A DNA stretch of 64,000 bases from Streptomyces erythrochromogenes (GTDB taxonomy: Bacteria; Actinomycetota; Actinomycetes; Streptomycetales; Streptomycetaceae), in NCBI RefSeq assembly GCF_036170895.1, contig NZ_CP108036.1, positions 5,511,501-5,575,500 on the forward strand, given 5' to 3'. Below are positions 39,526 to 48,213 of this stretch, in pieces. The notes under the pieces are model-generated. The model saw only the letters and a list, made by a program, of their open reading frames with translations. It did no database searches and was not told where the DNA came from. Position numbers and translations under genes: made by a program. Position 1 is the first letter of the stretch; the number at the start of each line of letters is the position of its first letter.

Positions 39526-39981
39526 ATGAACCGCTTCGCCGCCGACATCTCGGGCCGTGCCGACCTCGACATCGTGCTGCGGCGCTTCTACACGGCCGCC
39601 TTCGCCGACCCGCGGATCGGTCCGTTCTTCACCCCCATCGCGGGCACGGACCTGGACGTCCACCTGCCCCGCATCACCGACTTCTGGGAGCGGGCCCTCT
39701 TCCGCACCGCCCCGTACCGGCGCAACGCCTTCGCCCCGCACGCCGCGCTGCATGCGGTGCGCGCACTGACCGCCGCCGACTTCGGCCGCTGGGTGCAGCT
39801 GTGGCACGCGACGATCGACGGACTGCACAGCGGGCCGAACGCCGAGCGGGCCAAGGCCCAGGGCGAGCGGATCGCACTGACCCTCCACCGGCGCCTCGTC
39901 GGACCGGACGCCGACCTGCGGGGCGAAGGCACCACCGGCTTCGTCCCCCTCGCGGCACTGGAGCTGCGCTCGGCGGCCTGA
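39526..39981 (+). CDS. Group III truncated haemoglobin
   Basis: 151-residue globin of the trHbP type: FYTAAFADPRIGPFF, HLPRITDFWERALFRTAPYRRN and the proximal-His helix WVQLWHATIDGL. These proteins bind haem and act in O2/NO chemistry. Placement about 600 bases from the nitrite reductase operon would suit nitric-oxide protection, but this is inference. AGGAGG lies 11 bases upstream of ATG. Confidence 0.85.
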   Translation: MNRFAADISGRADLDIVLRRFYTAAFADPRIGPFFTPIAGTDLDVHLPRITDFWERALFRTAPYRRNAFAPHAALHAVRALTAADFGRWVQLWHATIDGLHSGPNAERAKAQGERIALTLHRRLVGPDADLRGEGTTGFVPLAALELRSAA

Positions 39982-40071
39982 CCTGCGGTTTCGTCGTCCC
40001 GAAAGAAAACCTCAGAAAAATTCGCGAGCAGCGATGAGTTTCCCGAGGCCCCGCGGTCTACCTCTCGAAAG

Positions 40072-40118
40072 CACCGATCGAGCACCGATCGAGCACCGAT
40101 CGAGCACCGAGCACCGAG
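40072..40118 (+). repeat. 11-bp tandem repeat upstream of the VOC gene
   Basis: CACCGATCGAG is repeated three times (40072-40104), followed by two shortened CACCGAG units (40105-40118). The period is close to one helical turn. It ends 21 bases before the VOC start codon. Confidence 0.85.
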
Positions 40119-40139
40119 CAGCAAGAGAGAGGGACCTCG

Positions 40140-40553
40140 ATGTCCGCGACCATGATCTTCGTCAACCTGCCCGTCAAGGACCTGGACGCCAGCAAGGCCT
40201 TCTGGGGCAAGCTGGGCTACTCCTTCAACGCCCAGTTCACCGACGAGAACTGTGCCTCGATGGTCATCAGCGACACCATCGTCGCGATGCTCCTGACCGA
40301 GGCCCGCTACAAGGACTTCACCCACAAGGAGATTGCGGACGCCACGAAGACGTCCGAGGTCCTGCTGTGTCTGAGCGCCGAGAGCCGCACCGCCGTCGAC
40401 GAGCTGGTGGACGGGGCCCTGGCGGCCGGCGCCACCGAACCCCGCCCGGCCCAGGACCACGGCGTCATGTACGGCCGGGCCTTCGACGACCTCGACGGCC
40501 ACACCTGGGAGATCATGTGGATGGACCCGGCCGTGATCCAGAAGCAGGCCTGA
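40140..40553 (+). CDS. VOC family (glyoxalase-like) protein
   Basis: 137 residues of the glyoxalase/bleomycin-resistance fold: IFVNLPVKDLDASKAFWGKLGYSFN, then TSEVLLCLSAESRTAVDELVD and FDDLDGHTWEIMWMD, whose DGHTWE resembles the metal-binding C-terminal strand. GAGAGAGGG lies before ATG. Specific function unknown. Confidence 0.82.
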   Translation: MSATMIFVNLPVKDLDASKAFWGKLGYSFNAQFTDENCASMVISDTIVAMLLTEARYKDFTHKEIADATKTSEVLLCLSAESRTAVDELVDGALAAGATEPRPAQDHGVMYGRAFDDLDGHTWEIMWMDPAVIQKQA

Positions 40554-40575
40554 CCGGCCGGCCCGCCCCTGCAGG

Positions 40576-40908
40576 TCAGGAGGTCGCGGCGGTCCGCACC
40601 GGGTAGGTGCGGACCGCCACCTCCTCATCGTCCAGGCAGCGCCCCGTCTCCAGGTCGAAGCGCTGCTTGAGCAGCGGAGAGGCCACGAAGGGCCGGCCCG
40701 CCGCCGCCCCCACCAGGCCGCGCGAGAGCACCTGCGCGCCGGTGAAGGGGTCCTGGTTGCCGATGGCGTACGCCCGCCCCGCACGGTCGACGAACACCGC
40801 GGCCTGGCTCCCGTCGGGCAGCAGCGCCGCGACCCCGCGCCCGGGGACGAGCGCGGACAGCTCGCACACCGTCAGCCAGCCCTGCGCCACTTGCAGTTCC
40901 ACGGTCAT
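40576..40908 (-). CDS. nirD: Nitrite reductase (NAD(P)H) small subunit
   Basis: 110-residue Rieske-like NirD subunit: WLTVCELSALVPGRGVAALL, FVDRAGRAYAIGNQDPFTGAQVLSRGLVG, PFVASPLLKQRFDLETGRCLDD. As in other NirD proteins the Rieske Cys/His cluster ligands are absent. ATGA overlap with nirB shows translational coupling. Confidence 0.93.
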   Translation of the reverse strand: MTVELQVAQGWLTVCELSALVPGRGVAALLPDGSQAAVFVDRAGRAYAIGNQDPFTGAQVLSRGLVGAAAGRPFVASPLLKQRFDLETGRCLDDEEVAVRTYPVRTAATS

Positions 40909-43430
40909 CGGACGGCACCTCCTATGGTCAGGACGGCCAGGTCGGGCTTGACCTGGTCGCGCTCGGGGACGAACTTCACGGTCGGGTCGGGGGCGCCGGG
41001 CGCGTTCACGAAGGACACGAACCTGCGCAGCCGCTCCGGGTCCTGGAGCGTCTCGGCCCACTCGTCCCGGTAGTGCGCCACGTGGTCGGCCATCAGGGAC
41101 TCCAGCTCCGCGCACAGCCCCAGCGAGTCGTGCACGACCACGTCCCGCAGGTGGCCCAGGCCGCCCTCCAGCCGCTCCAGCCAGGTGGAGGTCCGCTCCA
41201 GCCGGTCGGCGGTGCGGATGTAGAACATCAGGAACCGGTCGATCAGCCGGATCAGTTCCGCGTCCGACAGGTCCTGCGCGAGGAGGTCGGCGTGGCGCGG
41301 GGTGGCGCCGCCGTTGCCGCCCACGTAGAGGTTCCAGCCGCTCGCCGTCGCGATGACCCCGAAGTCCTTGCTCTGCGCCTCCGCGCACTCGCGGGCGCAG
41401 CCGGACACCGCCGACTTGAGCTTGTGCGGGGCGCGCAGCCCCCGGTAGCGCAGCTCCAGGTCGATGGCCATCCGCACGCTGTCCTGGACGCCGTAGCGGC
41501 ACCAGGTCTGCCCCACGCAGGACTTCACCGTCCGCAGCGCCTTCCCGTAGGCGTGCCCGGACTCGAAGCCGGCGTCGACGAGCCGCGCCCAGATCCGCGG
41601 GAGCTGGTCCACGCTCGCGCCGAACAGGTCGATGCGCTGCCCGCCGGTGATCTTCGTGTAGAGGCCGAAGTCGCGGGCCACCTCGCCGATCACGATCAGC
41701 TTGTCGGGGGTGATCTCACCGCCGGGGATCCGCGGCACGACCGAGTACGAGCCGTTGCGCTGCATGTTCGCGAGGAAGTGGTCGTTGGTGTCCTGCAGGG
41801 CGGCCTGCTCCCCGTCCAGGACGTAGCCGCTCGCGCCGAGGGTGGCCGCGAGCGAGGCGATGATCGAGCCGACGGCCGGCTTGCAGACCTCGCAGCCGTC
41901 GCTGCCGCGGGCTTCGGGGCGGCCGTGGTTGTCGAGGATCTGCTCGTACGAGGTCAGCCGGCGGGTGCGGACGATCTCGTAGAGCTCGGCGCGGGTGTAC
42001 GGGAAGCAGCCGCACAGCCCCTTGTCGGCGGCGGCCGGGAGCAGCTGCCCGATCACCTTGACGCAAGAGCCGCAGCCGGTGCCCGCCTTGGTGCACTTCT
42101 TGACCTCGGGCAGGGTGGAGCAGGCGGTGATGGCCTTCTTCGTGACGTTGTGGCAGGAGCAGATCACCGCGTGGTCGGGGAGGGCGGACGGGCCGAGCGC
42201 GACGGGCGCGCCGACCCCCGCGGGCAGGACCAGCTGCTCGGGGGCGACGGGCGGGACGCTGCCGGTGAGCGGGCGCAGCAGGCCGTAGGCGTCGGCGTCG
42301 CCGACCAGGACACCGCCGAGGAGGACCCCGTCGGGGGAGACCACCAGCTTCTTGTAGACGCCGGAGCGGGAGTCGGACCAGACGACGTCGAGGCTGTCGG
42401 GGGCGGTGCCGTGGGCGTCGCCGAAGGAGGCCACGTCCACGCCGAGCAGCTTCAGCTTGGTGGAGAGGTCGGCTCCGGTGAACTCCTTCTCGCGGCCCAG
42501 CAGGTCGTCGGCGGCGGTCTCGGCCATCTCGTAGCCGGGGGCGACCAGCCCGTAGACGCGGCCGTCGACTGCCAGGGCGCACTCGCCGATGGCGTAGACG
42601 TGCGGGTCGGAGGTCAGACAGCGGGCGTCGACCGCGATGCCGCCGCGCTCGCCGACGTCCAGCCCGGCGTCGCGGGCCAGCTGGTCGCGGGGGCGGACGC
42701 CGGCGGAGAAGACGACGAGCTCGGTGTCGACCGTCGAGCCGTCGGAGAGCCGCATTCCGCTGACGTGGCCGTCCTCGCCGGTCACCACCTCCTGGGTGCC
42801 GACACCGGTGTGGACGGTGAGGCCCATGGACTCGATGGTGCGCAGCAGGGCGGCGCCGCCGCCCTCGTCGACCTGGACGGGCATCAGGCGCGGGGCGAAC
42901 TCGACGATGCGGGCGGCGAGGCCGAGCCCCTGGAGGGCGCCGGCGGCCTCCAGCCCGAGGAGTCCGCCGCCCACGACCGCGCCGGTGGTCTTGTCCTTCG
43001 CGTACTCCTCGATGGCGAGGAGGTCCTCGATGGTGCGGTAGACGAAGCAGCCGGGGGCGTCCTTGCCGGGGACGGGCGGCACGAAGGGGTAGCTGCCGGT
43101 GGCCAGGACCAGCACGTCGTACGGGAACACCCGCCCCGAGCGGGAGGTGACGGTGCGGGCGGCGCGGTCGACGTGCTCGGCCGGGTCGTCGAGGTGGAGG
43201 GCGATGCCGTGCTGCTCCATGAACCCGGCGGGCGTCATGGACAGGTCCTCGGGGGTGCTGCCGGAGAAGTACGAGGTCAGGTGCACGCGGTCGTAGGCGG
43301 GCCGGGGCTCCTCGCAGAGCACGGTGATCCGGTGCGTGGCGGTGATCCCGCGCTCGGCGAGCGCTTCGAGGTAGCGCTGGCCGACCATGCCGTGCCCGAT
43401 GAGCACGATCGTGGGCGAGGGCTCGGTCAT
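40905..43430 (-). CDS. nirB: Nitrite reductase (NAD(P)H) large subunit
   Basis: 841-residue assimilatory nitrite reductase: reduces nitrite to ammonium. FAD/NAD domains (IGHGMVGQRYLEAL; AVVGGGLLGLEAAGAL), a [2Fe-2S] BFD domain with CSCHNVTK and GTGCGSCVK, a second similar Cys pair (GSDGCEVCKPAVG), and C-terminal sirohaem/[4Fe-4S] domains with SCVGQTWCRYG and AVSGCARECAEAQ. Sirohaem can be supplied by the chelatase at 54745. Operon order is oxidoreductase-nirB-nirD. Confidence 0.95.
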   Translation of the reverse strand: MTEPSPTIVLIGHGMVGQRYLEALAERGITATHRITVLCEEPRPAYDRVHLTSYFSGSTPEDLSMTPAGFMEQHGIALHLDDPAEHVDRAARTVTSRSGRVFPYDVLVLATGSYPFVPPVPGKDAPGCFVYRTIEDLLAIEEYAKDKTTGAVVGGGLLGLEAAGALQGLGLAARIVEFAPRLMPVQVDEGGGAALLRTIESMGLTVHTGVGTQEVVTGEDGHVSGMRLSDGSTVDTELVVFSAGVRPRDQLARDAGLDVGERGGIAVDARCLTSDPHVYAIGECALAVDGRVYGLVAPGYEMAETAADDLLGREKEFTGADLSTKLKLLGVDVASFGDAHGTAPDSLDVVWSDSRSGVYKKLVVSPDGVLLGGVLVGDADAYGLLRPLTGSVPPVAPEQLVLPAGVGAPVALGPSALPDHAVICSCHNVTKKAITACSTLPEVKKCTKAGTGCGSCVKVIGQLLPAAADKGLCGCFPYTRAELYEIVRTRRLTSYEQILDNHGRPEARGSDGCEVCKPAVGSIIASLAATLGASGYVLDGEQAALQDTNDHFLANMQRNGSYSVVPRIPGGEITPDKLIVIGEVARDFGLYTKITGGQRIDLFGASVDQLPRIWARLVDAGFESGHAYGKALRTVKSCVGQTWCRYGVQDSVRMAIDLELRYRGLRAPHKLKSAVSGCARECAEAQSKDFGVIATASGWNLYVGGNGGATPRHADLLAQDLSDAELIRLIDRFLMFYIRTADRLERTSTWLERLEGGLGHLRDVVVHDSLGLCAELESLMADHVAHYRDEWAETLQDPERLRRFVSFVNAPGAPDPTVKFVPERDQVKPDLAVLTIGGAVR

Positions 43431-43431
43431 G

Positions 43432-44781
43432 TCAGTGGCCTCCGTCGTCGGTGAGCAGGTGGAACAGGTCGTGCGGTGGTTCCCCGCCCTCCCAGGTGCG
43501 GGCGAGGGCGCCCACCGTGGAGAGCTCGCCGAGCAGCACCCCGCCGACGAGGAGGTCGCCGCGCAGGACGACCTTGCGGTAGGTCCGCCGGGTGGCGTCG
43601 GCGAGGCGGACCACGTCGTCGCCGGGGCGGGGGGTGGTCTCGCCGAAGGCGGCGAGGTCGAGGGAGCCGGTGCCGGCTCCGCCGAGGGTGAGGCGGGTCA
43701 GGGCGCGGGTGCCGGTGTACGGCGCGGGAGCCCCGCCGAGGACGGCGGCGAGGGCGTCGGCCTGCTCCAGGGCGGCGCCGGCCAGGCCGTACACCTGCCC
43801 GGCGTGCTCGGCGCAGTCGCCGATGGCGTGGATGCGGGGGTCGCTGGTGCGCAGGTGGTCGTCGACCACGATGCCGGTGCGGACGTCCAGGCCGGCGGCC
43901 TGGGCGAGGCCGGTGCGGGGGCGTACGCCGCACGCGAGGACGACGACGTCGGCCTCCAGCCGGTAGCCGTCGGCGAGCTCGACGCCGGTGACCTTGCGCG
44001 GAGCGCCCGCGCCGCGCCGTGCGCCGGGCTCCGCCCGGACCCGGTGCTCGAACGCCGGCCGGGCTGAAGAACCAGCCCCGCCGGCGTTCGAGGCGCGGGG
44101 TCCGGGGCGGAGTCCCGGCAGCGGAGCCGCAGGTGGTCCTGTCGTGACGAGCCCGCGGACCCGGCATTCGGTGTGGATCTCCACGCCGAGTTCGGTCAGG
44201 TGCGCCGCCAGCAGGGCGGAGGCGTCGGCGTCCAGGTGGCGTTCCATCAGGCGCTCGCCCTGCTGGGCCAGGACCACCAACGCTCCGCGCGCGGCGAGCG
44301 CCCGGGCGGCGGAGACGCCCAGCAGGCCCCCGCCGATGACCACCGCCCGCACCCCGGGGCGTACGGCCGCCGAGAGGGCCAGGCAGTCGTCCATCGTGCG
44401 GAAGGCGTGGACCCCGTCCGGGAGGTCCCGCCCCTCGGGCTCGAACAGCCCGCGCAGGGGCGGGAGCACCGCGTTCGAACCGGTGGCCAGCACCAGCGTG
44501 TCGTAGGGGGCCACCGTGCCGTCGTCGCAGTGCACGGCCCGCTCCGCCCGGTCGACGCGCACCGCCCGGACCCCGCGCCGCAGCGCCGGGCCGGGGGCCG
44601 GGAGGGCGGTCACCTCCGGCGCGTACCGCCCTGCCAGGACTTCGGCGAGCAGGACCCTGTTGTACGGGACGTGGGACTCCTCGCCGAGGACGGTCACCGC
44701 CGCGGCCGGGCCCAGCCGGTCCGCGAGCCGCAGGCCCGCGAGGCCGCCGCCGATCACCACCACACGCTTTTCCGAGGTCAT
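43432..44781 (-). CDS. FAD/NAD-dependent oxidoreductase of the nitrite/nitrate operon, with repeat insertion
   Basis: 449 residues, similar to the N-terminal diaphorase half of NirB. FAD site VVVIGGGLAGLRLADRL, NAD site AVVIGGGLLGVSAARAL, second FAD site IHAIGDCAEH. It probably passes electrons from NAD(P)H to the assimilatory nitrate reductase. One base separates its stop from nirB. About 40 residues near 215-255 (LPGLRPGPRASNAGGAGSSA and following) are encoded by the GC-rich dispersed repeat, inserted in frame between the NAD domain strand ECRVRGLVTTG and the strand VTGVELADGY. Confidence 0.85.
   Translation of the reverse strand: MTSEKRVVVIGGGLAGLRLADRLGPAAAVTVLGEESHVPYNRVLLAEVLAGRYAPEVTALPAPGPALRRGVRAVRVDRAERAVHCDDGTVAPYDTLVLATGSNAVLPPLRGLFEPEGRDLPDGVHAFRTMDDCLALSAAVRPGVRAVVIGGGLLGVSAARALAARGALVVLAQQGERLMERHLDADASALLAAHLTELGVEIHTECRVRGLVTTGPPAAPLPGLRPGPRASNAGGAGSSARPAFEHRVRAEPGARRGAGAPRKVTGVELADGYRLEADVVVLACGVRPRTGLAQAAGLDVRTGIVVDDHLRTSDPRIHAIGDCAEHAGQVYGLAGAALEQADALAAVLGGAPAPYTGTRALTRLTLGGAGTGSLDLAAFGETTPRPGDDVVRLADATRRTYRKVVLRGDLLVGGVLLGELSTVGALARTWEGGEPPHDLFHLLTDDGGH
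44028..44113. repeat. GC-rich dispersed repeat, copy D (hairpin inside coding sequence)
   Basis: Inverted-repeat element with perfect 12-bp arms CTCGAACGCCGG (44047-44058) and CCGGCGTTCGAG (44081-44092), extended by imperfect outer arms (gctccgcccggacc; ggtccggggcggag). The right half matches the left half of copy A. It interrupts, without breaking, the oxidoreductase gene. Confidence 0.8.
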
Positions 44782-44803
44782 GCCATGAGGGTGCGCGGCC
44801 GCT

Positions 44804-44841
44804 GTTTCCCCGCCGCATCGCTCCTGTTACCCGGACGGAAC
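44804..44841 (-). promoter_or_regulatory. GlnR-type half-site array of the nir operon
   Basis: On the minus strand: GTTCC-N6-GTAAC-N6-GATGC-N6-GAAAC, four five-base half sites at exact 11-base spacing. GTAAC and GAAAC match the GlnR a- and b-site consensus (gTnAC, GAAAC). It ends 23 bases upstream of the oxidoreductase ATG at 44781. GlnR control of nirB is known in Streptomyces. Confidence 0.75.
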
Positions 44842-44938
44842 GCCGACCTCAGCGCCCGGTTTAAGGGTCGGTGAGGCCTTCCTCAAGGCCGCCTTAAAGG
44901 CCGTCGAGGCCGCTCCGGGGGCCCTTAGCGTGATCCGC

Positions 44939-46234
44939 ATGCGAGATGCGGCGGTGCGGGTCAGGAGCGGGATCCTGGGCGGGGCGGGGGTGGTGTTCCT
45001 GCTCTGGGCGGTGCAGGTCCGGCCCTCGGCGCGGCCCGACGCGCTCTTCGCCACCGCCGCGCACCTGACCGGTCTGCTGGCCGGTTACGGGGTGCTGGTG
45101 CTGCTCTTCCTGATGGCCCGGGTGCCCGCGGTCGAGCACGGGGTCGGCGCCGACCGGCTCGCCCGCTGGCACGCGTTCGGCGGCCGCCACGTCCTACTCC
45201 TGTGTTTCGGGCACGGACTCTTCGCCCTGCTGGGGTACGCCGTGCACACGGGGGCCGATCTGGTCCGCGCCGTCCGGGAGCTGCTCGGCTACCCCGCCCT
45301 GGCCGCCGCCGCGGCCGGGACCGTCCTCCTGGCCGCGGTCGGTGCGACTTCCGCCCGGGCCGTACGCCGCCGGATGTCGTACGAAACCTGGCGCGGGGTG
45401 CACCTGCTCGTATACCTCGCCGCCGCGCTCGGCTTCGGGCACCAGCTGGCCGGGCCCGACCTCGCCGCCGCGGCCTGGTTCTGGGCGCTCGCCCACACCG
45501 TGGTCGCGGTGCTGCTGCTCTGGTACCGCGCCGTGGTGCCCGTACGGCAGGCCCTGCGGCACGCGCTGCGGGTCGCGGAGGTCCGCTTCGAGGGGCCCGG
45601 GGTCGTCTCCGTCGTCGTCCGGGGCGAGCACTTGGCGGAACTGCGGGCGGAGCCGGGCCAGTTCCTGCGCTGGCGGTTCCTGCAGCGGGGGCTGTGGCCG
45701 ACCGCGCTGCCGTTCTCGCTGTCCGCGCCGGTCCGCGGGAACACGCTGCGGATCACCGTGAAGGGGCTCGGCGGCCACTCCCGCCGCATCCGCCGGCTGC
45801 GTCCCGGCACGCGGGTCCTCGCCACCGGGCCGTTCGGGGCGCTGACCGCGGCCCGGCGGACCCGGACCAAGGTGCTGCTGATCGCGGGCGGGGTCGGGAT
45901 CACCCCGATGCGGGCCCTGTTCGAGACGCTGCCGGGCGGTCCCGGGGACATCACCCTGCTCTACCGGGCGGGCACCGAGGAGCACCTGGTGCTGCGGGCC
46001 GAGCTGGAGGCCATCGCCGCCGAGCGGCGGGCCGGGCTGCACTACCTGCTCGGGCCGTCGGGCGCCGCCTACGACCCGCTGGCCCCGCAGGCGCTGGCCG
46101 CGCTGGTGCCCGACCTGGCCGAGCACGACGTCTACCTGTGCGGGCCGCCGGGGATGGCCGAGGCGACCCGGGCCGCGCTGCTGCGGGCCGGGGTGCCGGC
46201 CGGGCGGATCCACTCGGAGTGCTTCAGCTTCTGA
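44939..46234 (+). CDS. Ferric reductase-like transmembrane flavoprotein
   Basis: 431 residues. The N-terminal half has six membrane helices with haem-type histidines (GRHVLLLCFGHGLFALLG; ETWRGVHLLVYLAAALGFGHQ). The C-terminal half is an FAD/NAD(P)H module (about 215-431) with WPTALPFSLSAP, KGLGGHSRRI, LIAGGVGITPMRALFE and the final HSECFSF. It probably moves electrons across the membrane to haem or metal acceptors. ATG 44939 follows TAGCGT (44926-44931) by seven bases. The expected FMN-binding partner of this family is not seen next to it. Confidence 0.85.
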   Translation: MRDAAVRVRSGILGGAGVVFLLWAVQVRPSARPDALFATAAHLTGLLAGYGVLVLLFLMARVPAVEHGVGADRLARWHAFGGRHVLLLCFGHGLFALLGYAVHTGADLVRAVRELLGYPALAAAAAGTVLLAAVGATSARAVRRRMSYETWRGVHLLVYLAAALGFGHQLAGPDLAAAAWFWALAHTVVAVLLLWYRAVVPVRQALRHALRVAEVRFEGPGVVSVVVRGEHLAELRAEPGQFLRWRFLQRGLWPTALPFSLSAPVRGNTLRITVKGLGGHSRRIRRLRPGTRVLATGPFGALTAARRTRTKVLLIAGGVGITPMRALFETLPGGPGDITLLYRAGTEEHLVLRAELEAIAAERRAGLHYLLGPSGAAYDPLAPQALAALVPDLAEHDVYLCGPPGMAEATRAALLRAGVPAGRIHSECFSF

Positions 46235-46329
46235 GCCGCGCCGGGTGCGCCCGGTCCGCGCGACCGGCGTACGCCGCCGTCCCCCGCCGCATCCATGGCC
46301 CCCCTGCGTCCCCGAGGAGTTCCCGCCCC

Positions 46330-46623
46330 ATGCGCCACCCGCTGCACGTCGCCCTGTCCGTACCCGTCGGAGTACCGGCCCCGGCCCCGACCCCGGCGAC
46401 GGCCGCCCGGCACCGCAAGCCGCGCAGGCCCTCGCCGGTGCGGAGCGCGCTGGCCGCGCTGGCCCTCGTACCCCCGGCGGGGCGGCTCGCGGCGGGGCTG
46501 GGGGCGGCGAGCGTGCTGGCCGCCACTGTGCTCACGGCGGTCGTGGACCCGGCCGCTCCGGTGGCTCCGGACCGGGTTCCGGCCCGGCAAAGCTCAACCT
46601 TTGCGCAAGTTTCAGGGAATTGA
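46330..46623 (+). CDS. Small Pro/Ala-rich protein with one membrane segment
   Basis: 97 residues not recognised. A Pro/Ala-rich N-terminus is followed by basic RHRKPRRPSPVRSAL, then a hydrophobic stretch (about 45-72, AAGLGAASVLAATVLTAVV) and a short polar tail. GAGGAG ten bases upstream of ATG supports translation. It occupies the place where an FMN-binding lipoprotein often follows the reductase. Codon bias is acceptable, but the gene could still be spurious. Confidence 0.45.
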   Translation: MRHPLHVALSVPVGVPAPAPTPATAARHRKPRRPSPVRSALAALALVPPAGRLAAGLGAASVLAATVLTAVVDPAAPVAPDRVPARQSSTFAQVSGN

Positions 46624-46660
46624 ATGGTCACTGCACCCAACAGCTCCATAGGGTCGGTTC

Positions 46661-47437
46661 GTGCCTGACATATCAACGACCATGATCATCGTGCTGTGCG
46701 TGGCGGCCGCGGCGGCGGGCTGGATCGACGCGGTGGTCGGCGGCGGCGGCCTGCTGCTCCTGCCCGCACTCCTGCTGGGCCTGCCCAACGCGCACCCCGC
46801 CACCGTCCTCGGCACCAACAAGGCGGTGGCCATCGTCGGCACCGCCGGCGCGGCCGTGACGTACGTCCGCAAGGCCCCGGTGGACGTGAAGCTGGCCGTC
46901 CGCATCGGCCTGGCGGCGCTCGCCGGATCGATGGGCGGCGCCGCGCTCGCGGGTGGCATCAGCAAGGACGCGCTCCGCCCGATGATCATGGTGGTGCTCG
47001 TGATCGTCGCCGGGTTCGTGCTCTTCCGGCCCGGCTTCGGCACCGCGCCCTCCACCTCGCCCGTCAGCCGCGCCCGGGTGCTGCTCGCCATCGGGCTCGC
47101 CGGCCTCGGCATCGGCTTCTACGACGGCCTCATCGGGCCGGGCACCGGCACCTTCCTGGTGCTCGCGCTCACCGCCCTGCTCCACCTCGACCTGGTCACC
47201 GCCTCCGCCACCGCCAAGATCGTCAACTGCTGCACCAACGCGGGGGCGCTCGCGATGTTCGCCTACCAGGGCATGGTGCTGTGGCAGCTGGCCGCGCTGA
47301 TGGCGGTGTTCAACCTGGCCGGCGGCATGATCGGCGCCCGGATGGCGCTCAAGAAGGGCAGCGGCTTCGTCCGCGGGGTGCTGCTGACCGTGGTCGGCGC
47401 ACTGGTGGTCAAGCTCGGCCTGGAGCAGTGGGGCTGA
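46661..47437 (+). CDS. TSUP family sulfite/sulfur exporter (TauE/SafE)
   Basis: 258 residues with about eight membrane helices and the two TSUP repeats. AGWIDAVVGGGGLLLLPALL starts the first and GFYDGLIGPGTGTFLVLAL the second, with TNKAVAIVGTAGA and TASATAKIVNCCTNAGAL as matching halves. The substrate is probably a sulfur oxyanion or organosulfonate. GTG 46661 is six bases after TAGGGT (46649-46654), so probably leaderless. Confidence 0.87.
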   Translation: MPDISTTMIIVLCVAAAAAGWIDAVVGGGGLLLLPALLLGLPNAHPATVLGTNKAVAIVGTAGAAVTYVRKAPVDVKLAVRIGLAALAGSMGGAALAGGISKDALRPMIMVVLVIVAGFVLFRPGFGTAPSTSPVSRARVLLAIGLAGLGIGFYDGLIGPGTGTFLVLALTALLHLDLVTASATAKIVNCCTNAGALAMFAYQGMVLWQLAALMAVFNLAGGMIGARMALKKGSGFVRGVLLTVVGALVVKLGLEQWG

Positions 47438-47451
47438 CCGGCCGGAGCCGC

Positions 47452-48081
47452 TCAGTACGTCCCGGTGAGGTGGGCGAAGACGACCACGTTGCCGCGGTAG
47501 CCCGTACGCGGTGAGAATCCGCCGCCGCAGGTGATCACCCGTAGCTCGGCGCGCGACGAAGGGCCGTACACGCGGGTGTCGGGGAAGGTCTTGGCGTCGT
47601 GGACCTCGACCGCGTGGACCGTGAACACGGCCGTGCGCCCGTCCGCGCGCGGGACCTCGATCGCGGCCCCGCGGCGCAGCGCGCCCAGGTGGTAGAAGAC
47701 CCCCGGCCCGGCGGAGTCGTCCACGTGCCCGGCGATCACGGCGGTGCCGGTGGCGCCCGGGGTGGTGCCCTCGCGGTACCAGCCGGCGAGGTCCCGCCGG
47801 TCGGGCGGGGGCACTTCGAGGTGGCCGCCCCGGTCCAGCCCGAGCCCGACCAGCGGGGCGTCCACCTGGATGGAGGGGATCCTGATCCGGCCGGGCGGCG
47901 AGCCGGGGAGCGGGGCGATGCCGGGGCCGACGACCCCGGCGGCGGTCAGGGCCTCGGCCGGGGAGGGCAGCGGCGGCCCCACCGGCTCCCGGGAACCGCT
48001 GGTCACGAGCCAGATGCCGATGCAGGCGGCGAGCGCGACGAGTCCCCCGTGGCGGGCGGTCGGGCGGAAGTCGCCGGCCAT
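47452..48081 (-). CDS. Class F sortase
   Basis: 209 residues: N-terminal membrane anchor (GGLVALAACIGIWLVTSG), Pro-rich linker, then the sortase beta-barrel with catalytic His119 (VIAGHVD), Cys185 (RVITCGG) and Arg in PRTGYRGNVVVFA. Class F enzymes are characteristic of actinobacteria. The adjacent gene encodes a secreted protein with a C-terminal membrane anchor and is its likely partner. Confidence 0.88.
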   Translation of the reverse strand: MAGDFRPTARHGGLVALAACIGIWLVTSGSREPVGPPLPSPAEALTAAGVVGPGIAPLPGSPPGRIRIPSIQVDAPLVGLGLDRGGHLEVPPPDRRDLAGWYREGTTPGATGTAVIAGHVDDSAGPGVFYHLGALRRGAAIEVPRADGRTAVFTVHAVEVHDAKTFPDTRVYGPSSRAELRVITCGGGFSPRTGYRGNVVVFAHLTGTY

Positions 48082-48213
48082 GAAGAACCCCTCCGCCTCT
48101 CGTCCGAGGTGACTGGCCGTCGCCCGGCCCCGCGAACGGGGGGGGGACCTCGCGGGGCGGGCGACGGGGGACGGTACCGGTCGGACCGCGGCCTCAGCCG
48201 CGGTGGGCGTCCG

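Noticed and set aside
41073..43454. Plus-strand open frame of 793 codons opposite nirB
   Set aside because: Shadow of nirB: low-complexity Gly/Ala/Val/Arg protein with no domain, and nirB on the other strand is fully convincing.
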